From Paenarthrobacter nitroguajacolicus (lineage in GTDB: Bacteria; Actinomycetota; Actinomycetes; Actinomycetales; Micrococcaceae), in NCBI RefSeq assembly GCF_007786235.1, contig NZ_VNFK01000011.1:1-64000 (forward strand): a stretch of 64,000 nucleotides of DNA, read 5' to 3'. The notes under the pieces are model-generated. The model ran no database searches and was not told the origin of the DNA. It was given only the letters and a program-made list of their open reading frames with translations. The translations under genes were made by a program, and so were the position numbers. This document shows positions 59,532 through 64,000 of the stretch, piece by piece (within the stretch, counting starts at the first letter, position 1; each line of letters begins with the position of its first letter).

Positions 59532-60484
59532 AATTCTTCCGCATCCTGGTGGACGGTGTTCCGCGCCTTGGGCAAGCCAATGATGACCTGGTTTCGGGTC
59601 GCCTCTACCCGGAAGGGCTGGATGCTTTCGATGTGATGGCGCGGCCACGGACCTCGGCGGACGGGGACCTTGTGGACTTCCGCACCGCCGAGTTGCTCCC
59701 GCCCCTGGAAGTGACCACCATCCGGGACTTCATCACTTTTGAACAGCACACCGTGGGCGCCTTGCGGTCAGTAGCCGCGGACAAGGGGATTCCGGACGCT
59801 TGGTACGACGCGCCGTCGTTCTACTTCACCAACCCGCACGCCGCCACGGGGCACAACGCCACTGTTCCGGTTGCCCCGGGGTCGCACCAGTTCGACTTCG
59901 AACTGGAAGTAGCGGCGGTGATCGGAACGGACGGCTGCAACCTTTCCGTAGACGAGGCCGAACAGCACATCGCCGGATACCTGATCATGAACGATTGGTC
60001 CGCACGCGACCTCCAGCGAGCCGAAATGACCGTTGGACTGGGCCCTGCGAAAGGCAAAGACACAGCCACGTCCCTCGGGCCGATCTTCGTGACCAAGGAT
60101 GAGCTGGCGGACATCACCTCCGACGGCTTCCTTGACCTGTCCGTGAGCGTTTCCGTGAACGGGCAGGTGCTCGCTGCTGATTCCTTGGCCAACATGGCGT
60201 GGAACTTTGCCGAGCTTGTCTCCTACGCCAGCAGGGGAACCTGGGTGCGGCGCGGCGACATCCTCGGTTCCGGGACCAGCGGGGGAGGCTGCCTGGCCGA
60301 GTTCTGGGGATGGTATGGATCCATGACCCCACCACCGCTTCAACGGGATGATGTGGTCAGTTTGACCGTGGAACGGCTGGGAACCTTGACGAACGTCATT
60401 GGCGACGGTGCGCCGGTCCACAGGATCCCGAAGGCCCGCGGCCGGGCCTACGGCCCCCCAGTGCCGTTCGTGCCGAACCTCTGA
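59528..60484 (+). CDS. fumarylacetoacetate hydrolase family protein
   Basis: 318 residues. FAH-family core: FELEVAAVIGTDGCNLSVDE with a metal Glu, GYLIMNDWSARDLQRAEM near 150-168, LGPIFVTKDELAD, and the catalytic-loop region GDILGSGTSGGGCLAEFWG near 260-280. FAH enzymes hydrolyse C-C bonds of diketo acids or decarboxylate/tautomerise such compounds, typical final steps of aromatic degradation. With the MFS carrier and the cyclase it makes a short catabolic operon. Confidence 0.9.
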   Translation: MKFFRILVDGVPRLGQANDDLVSGRLYPEGLDAFDVMARPRTSADGDLVDFRTAELLPPLEVTTIRDFITFEQHTVGALRSVAADKGIPDAWYDAPSFYFTNPHAATGHNATVPVAPGSHQFDFELEVAAVIGTDGCNLSVDEAEQHIAGYLIMNDWSARDLQRAEMTVGLGPAKGKDTATSLGPIFVTKDELADITSDGFLDLSVSVSVNGQVLAADSLANMAWNFAELVSYASRGTWVRRGDILGSGTSGGGCLAEFWGWYGSMTPPPLQRDDVVSLTVERLGTLTNVIGDGAPVHRIPKARGRAYGPPVPFVPNL

Positions 60485-60498
60485 GCGGACGCCAAGGG

Positions 60499-60538
60499 CC
60501 GCCGTCGTACTTCCTCGAGAAGCTCGACGGCGGTTTTT
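60499..60538 (+). terminator. intrinsic terminator of the MFS-cyclase-FAH operon
   Basis: CCGCCGTCG (60499-60507) pairs with CGACGGCGG (60525-60533), followed by TTTTT, 15 nt after the FAH stop. It shares aagggccgccgtcgtactt with the terminator at 56660-56703. Confidence 0.8.
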
Positions 60539-60589
60539 GCGTTTCCGGGGCGGCTCACCTGCCGCTGCTTGGGTCATTAGGGTATAAAA

Positions 60590-60621
60590 AAGACCCGCAC
60601 CGGCGAACCGGTGCGGGTCTT
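60590..60621 (-). terminator. intrinsic terminator of tRNA-Arg
   Basis: AAGACCCGCACCGG (60590-60603) and CCGGTGCGGGTCTT (60608-60621) form a perfect 14-bp stem with the tetraloop CGAA on the plus strand. Read on the minus strand it ends in a run of T just after the tRNA. Confidence 0.88.
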
Positions 60622-60626
60622 GTCTG

Positions 60627-60700
<74 letters not shown>

Positions 60701-60984
60701 ATTTCGTGTGATTCTCGGCGGTCTGTTTCTCTGACCCCCTCGAACCTCAATAAACTTTACAGAAGTTCATGTGAAGTTCCAAATCGAAAAGCTGTAATCT
60801 GCGCAACTAGACCGGTCTACGTGACCTTAGTCACTTAAATCTCCCTTCCAACAACCTTCCTCCTTGATTTCTAGCGGTTTTTGGATTTCAGCCTCGTGGA
60901 TGTCCGATGTCTGACAGCGGATTGGTCTGGTCCGCGGCCCCTATCGTTTAGGACACACCACTGAACCCGAGGAAGGGAACCGCA

Positions 60985-62811
60985 ATGGGCGATCTGGCGC
61001 GACTGCCGCTGCTTGAGAAGGCACCTACTACGCATGCACGCCTGCTGGCCTGGGTTGAGGAAGTTGCCGAGCTGACTCAGCCGGACCGCATCCACTGGGT
61101 CGATGGCAGCGAAGCAGAAAACAAGAAGCTGACTGACGAACTGGTCGAGGCCGGCACGCTGAAGCGGCTGAACCCGGAAACGTTCCCGAATTCCTTCGCG
61201 GCGTTCTCTGACCCGGCCGATGTTGCCCGCGTTGAAGAGCAGACCTTCATCTGCTCGGAGAACGAGCGCGACGCAGGCTTCACCAATAACTGGATGGCTC
61301 CGGCCGAAATGAAGCAGAAGCTGCGCGGACTTTTCGCCGGCTCCATGCGCGGCCGCACCATGTACGTCATCCCCTTCGTCATGGGCCACCTGGACGCCGA
61401 AGACCCGAAGTTTGGCGTCGAGATCACCGACTCCGCCTACGTCGTCGCCTCCATGCGCATCATGGCCCGTATTGGTACTGACGTCCTGGATCGCATCACC
61501 CAGACGGATGCCTTCTTCGTCCCCGCGCTCCACTCGCTGGGCGCACCGCTCGAAGCCGGCCAGGCCGACGTCGCCTGGCCCTGCAACACGGACAAGTGGA
61601 TTGTGCACTTCCCGGAAGAGCGCTCCATCTGGTCCTTCGGCTCCGGCTACGGCGGAAACGCCCTCCTGGGCAAGAAGTGCTACGCCCTCCGCATCGCTTC
61701 CGTCATGGCGCGTGATGAGGGTTGGCTGGCTGAGCACATGCTCATCCTCAAGCTGACCTCCCCCGAGCAGAAGACCTACTACGTCTCAGCTGCTTTCCCC
61801 TCCGCTTGCGGCAAGACCAACCTCGCGCTGCTCGACCCCACCATCAAGGGCTGGAAGGTTGAGACCCTCGGCGACGACATCACGTGGATGCGCTTCGGCA
61901 AGGAAGGCGAGCTCCGCGCCGTCAACCCCGAAGCGGGCCTGTTCGGCGTCGCTCCCGGCACCGGCTGGGGCACCAACCCCAACGCCATGCGCGCCATCGC
62001 CAAGGGCAACAGCATCTTCACCAACGTCGCGCTGACCGATGACGGTGGCGTCTGGTGGGAAGGTATGACAGAGGAAACTCCCGCACACCTGACCGACTGG
62101 CGGGGTGAGTCCTGGACTCCGGACTCGGACACTCCGGCCGCGCACCCGAACTCCCGCTTCTGCACCCCGATCGACCAGATCGACATGCTGGCTGAAGAAT
62201 ACTTCAGCCCCGAGGGCGTGGAGTTGTCCGCAATCCTGTTCGGCGGTCGCCGCAAGACCACCATTCCGCTGGTGACCGAAGCGCGCAGCTGGTCCAACGG
62301 CATCTTCATGGGATCCACGCTGTCCTCGGAAACCACGGCTGCCGCCGCCGGTGCCGTTGGCGTTGTCCGCCGCGACCCCATGGCCATGCTGCCGTTCATC
62401 GGCTACGACGCAGGCGACTACCTGAACCACTGGGTTAATCTGTCTGCCAAGGCCAACCCGGAGCGGCTGCCCAAGATCTTCCTGGTCAACTGGTTCCGTC
62501 GCACGGCTGAAGGCGGCTTCGCCTGGCCTGGCTTCGGCGACAACGCCCGTGTGCTCAAGTGGGCCATCGAGCGCCTCGAAGGCAAGGCCGACGCTGTGGA
62601 AACTCCGATCGGTTTCGTTCCGACCGGCGAGTCCATCGATCTCGAAGGCCTGGACATGACTCCGGCTGAGGTTGAGTCCGCGGTGCGCGTCGACCCTGCA
62701 GAGTGGGCAACCGAGCTGGCATCCATCGAGGAATGGTTCGCCAACTTCGGCGAGTCACTCCCGGCGGCACTGCAGTCCGAGCTGGACGGCCTCAAGGCCC
62801 GTCTGGGCTAG
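60985..62811 (+). CDS. pckG: phosphoenolpyruvate carboxykinase (GTP)
   Basis: 608 residues, normal for the GTP type. Start ATG 60985 with gaggaaggg upstream. Motifs: [18 protein letters not shown] near 112-129, the P-loop [17 protein letters not shown] near 270-286 with the active-site Cys, DDITWMRFG near 296-304, and [13 protein letters not shown] near 435. It makes PEP from oxaloacetate and GTP, the first committed step of gluconeogenesis. It stands alone between tRNA-Arg and the flavohemoglobin gene. Confidence 0.97.
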   Translation: MGDLARLPLLEKAPTTHARLLAWVEEVAELTQPDRIHWVDGSEAENKKLTDELVEAGTLKRLNPETFPNSFAAFSDPADVARVEEQTFICSENERDAGFTNNWMAPAEMKQKLRGLFAGSMRGRTMYVIPFVMGHLDAEDPKFGVEITDSAYVVASMRIMARIGTDVLDRITQTDAFFVPALHSLGAPLEAGQADVAWPCNTDKWIVHFPEERSIWSFGSGYGGNALLGKKCYALRIASVMARDEGWLAEHMLILKLTSPEQKTYYVSAAFPSACGKTNLALLDPTIKGWKVETLGDDITWMRFGKEGELRAVNPEAGLFGVAPGTGWGTNPNAMRAIAKGNSIFTNVALTDDGGVWWEGMTEETPAHLTDWRGESWTPDSDTPAAHPNSRFCTPIDQIDMLAEEYFSPEGVELSAILFGGRRKTTIPLVTEARSWSNGIFMGSTLSSETTAAAAGAVGVVRRDPMAMLPFIGYDAGDYLNHWVNLSAKANPERLPKIFLVNWFRRTAEGGFAWPGFGDNARVLKWAIERLEGKADAVETPIGFVPTGESIDLEGLDMTPAEVESAVRVDPAEWATELASIEEWFANFGESLPAALQSELDGLKARLG

Positions 62812-62840
62812 ACCTCTTAGGAACAACGGCGTTCTTAAGT

Positions 62841-62894
62841 GAACGACGACGGCCCGTCACCTTTCGCATGAAAGGTGACGGGCCGCCGTCGTTC
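62841..62894. terminator. bidirectional hairpin terminator between pckG and the flavohemoglobin gene
   Basis: A 24-bp inverted repeat with one mismatch (62841-62864 and 62871-62894; ends GAACGACG and CGTCGTTC, core CCCGTCACCTTT) with a 6-nt loop, between two convergent genes. Confidence 0.85.
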
Positions 62895-62900
62895 CTTGCC

Positions 62901-64000
62901 TTAGTTGGCGAGCCAAACGTCAGGGCCGAAGACTTCGTAGTGGATGTTCGTGGCTGGGACCCCGGCCTGGATGGCCTCGTCGCGGATCTTCTTCATGAAA
63001 GGGAGGGGCCCGCAAAGGTACAGTGATGCGTCCGCGGGCAGGTCCACTTCGCGCAGGGACATGAATCCTTGGCTGGCACCGGGATGCGGAGTTTCAAGCC
63101 AGAGCTGCAATTCTGCATCGATGGTCGCGGCGTCGGCCGTCATCTGGGCGCTCAGTGCCCAGTTTTCCATTGCCTTCTCTGCATGAAGGACCAGGACCTT
63201 TCGGTTGGTCCCGGTTTCTGCGAGGGAGCGCAAGATGGACGCGGCAGGCGTGCAGCCGATGCCGGCCGATGCCAGGACGATCGGCCCCTCGCCGTCCTTG
63301 ATGGTGATCTCGCCGTAGGGATTCGAGATTTCGATAATGTCGCCAGGTTCGACGCCGACATGGAGGGCGGTGGATACCTCGCCGCCGTCGTTCAGTTTGG
63401 TGGTGAAGATGCGGCTGGTGCCTGCGTCGCCGGACAGTGAATACTGGCGCACTTGGCGCAGGCCATCGGGGAGCTGGACCTTGACACTGATGTATTGCCC
63501 GGGTTGGGCTTCCGTGATGGGGGAGTCGTCCGCAGGAGCCAAGGTGAAGGTGATGGCCTCCTTGCCTGCCGGTTCCTTGGTGGCCACGCGCCACGGCATC
63601 CACATCCCACTGTTGGCCTGCGAGGCGTACAGGCCCTTCTCAAGCTTGATCAGGGCATCGGCCATGAGCCAGTAGACCTCAGTCCATGCCTCGGCGATCT
63701 CAGGTGTGATGACCTCGGCCAAGTCTGCGGCGATGGCTGCGAAGAGGTGCTCGTAGACCAGCGCGTACTGTTCTTCAGTGATTCCCAGGGAAGCATGCTT
63801 GTGGGCGATGCGGGACAGGACCTTTTCGGGAAGGGTATCCGGGTTGTTGACCAAGTGCGTGGCGAAGGCCGCGATGCTGCCGGCGAGGGCCCGCTGTTGA
63901 TCCCCTGAACGCTGGTTCGACCGGCTGAAGAGGCCGTCGAGCAACTCAGGGTGTGCAGCGAAAAGCCGGTTGTAGAAGTCGACGGTGATGGCGTCGATCC
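62901..64000 (-). CDS. hmp: flavohemoglobin / nitric oxide dioxygenase (5' end outside window)
   Basis: The frame runs off the right edge; the visible part is about 365 residues of a normal 390-400. The globin half is partly visible: DFYNRLFAAHPELLDGLFSR, then LVNNPDTLPEKVLSRIAHKHASLG with the proximal His, and YEHLFAAI. The FAD domain has VRQYSLSGD, the NAD domain GIGCTPAASILRSL and YLCGPLPFMKKI, and the protein ends YEVFGPDVWL. Hmp turns NO into nitrate using O2 and NADH and protects against nitrosative stress. No regulatory region is visible. Confidence 0.95.
   Translation of the reverse strand, partial: IDAITVDFYNRLFAAHPELLDGLFSRSNQRSGDQQRALAGSIAAFATHLVNNPDTLPEKVLSRIAHKHASLGITEEQYALVYEHLFAAIAADLAEVITPEIAEAWTEVYWLMADALIKLEKGLYASQANSGMWMPWRVATKEPAGKEAITFTLAPADDSPITEAQPGQYISVKVQLPDGLRQVRQYSLSGDAGTSRIFTTKLNDGGEVSTALHVGVEPGDIIEISNPYGEITIKDGEGPIVLASAGIGCTPAASILRSLAETGTNRKVLVLHAEKAMENWALSAQMTADAATIDAELQLWLETPHPGASQGFMSLREVDLPADASLYLCGPLPFMKKIRDEAIQAGVPATNIHYEVFGPDVWLAN

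Overview
The window is high-GC actinobacterial chromosome. It is most likely from the Micrococcaceae, Arthrobacter/Paenarthrobacter type; this is my inference from gene content and protein style, not from a database match. Supporting traits are a GTP-type PEP carboxykinase, a flavohemoglobin, a SixA-like phosphatase, a ydaO-type c-di-AMP riboswitch before a cell-wall hydrolase, a DtxR/IdeR-type iron box, and many Dpp/Opp-type transporters with TetR or GntR regulators. No insertion sequence, CRISPR array, prophage or replication origin was seen.

Region 1 (1-11.3 kb) is accessory. It holds the 3' part of a giant RHS/YD-repeat protein cut by the left edge, with a Gly/Ala-rich C-terminal tip, then two small membrane proteins (immunity candidates) and a DUF805 protein. 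A frameshifted DUF1023 hydrolase remnant, two lipoproteins, a decayed lipoprotein copy and a 690-residue DUF1023-like protein follow. The last protein shares its N-terminal helical modules with the RHS protein. Base composition drops around the toxin tip and its downstream genes, as expected where tips are exchanged.

Region 2 (11.5-22.5 kb) is mostly housekeeping: tRNA-Ser(CGA), tadA, upp, two VOC proteins, a HAD phosphatase, a PLP decarboxylase-like enzyme and a GT2. Two items stand out. One is a tight operon of an MDR dehydrogenase, a PTPS-like protein lacking key catalytic residues, and a GT4. The other is a secreted protein whose frame is broken at a run of six G.

Region 3 (22.5-28.6 kb) is envelope and signalling: a transglycosylase-like protein behind a c-di-AMP riboswitch, an OmpR-type two-component pair, an orphan winged-helix regulator, a SixA-like phosphatase, and a 108-residue unknown protein behind an iron box.

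Region 4 (28.6-41.3 kb) is a LysR/EamA pair followed by a catabolic locus. It has a TetR regulator and aldehyde dehydrogenase diverging from an amidohydrolase, a peptide-type ABC transporter with a fused double ATPase, and a PuuB-like FAD oxidase. The parts suggest uptake and breakdown of an amide or amine.

Region 5 (41.3-47.3 kb) holds a membrane protein with a basic tail flanked by two REP-like hairpins, and an autoregulated operon of a Walker-less ABC-like protein, a YhgE/Pip protein and a TetR, with a perfect operator. A disulfide oxidoreductase follows.

Region 6 (47.3-56.7 kb) is a sialic-acid-type locus: nanE, a ROK kinase, a NanA/DapA-type lyase, a Dpp-type transporter with a fused permease-ATPase, and a divergent FadR-type regulator.

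Region 7 (56.7-64 kb) holds a TetR divergent from an MFS-cyclase-FAH operon, tRNA-Arg(ACG), pckG and a flavohemoglobin cut by the right edge.
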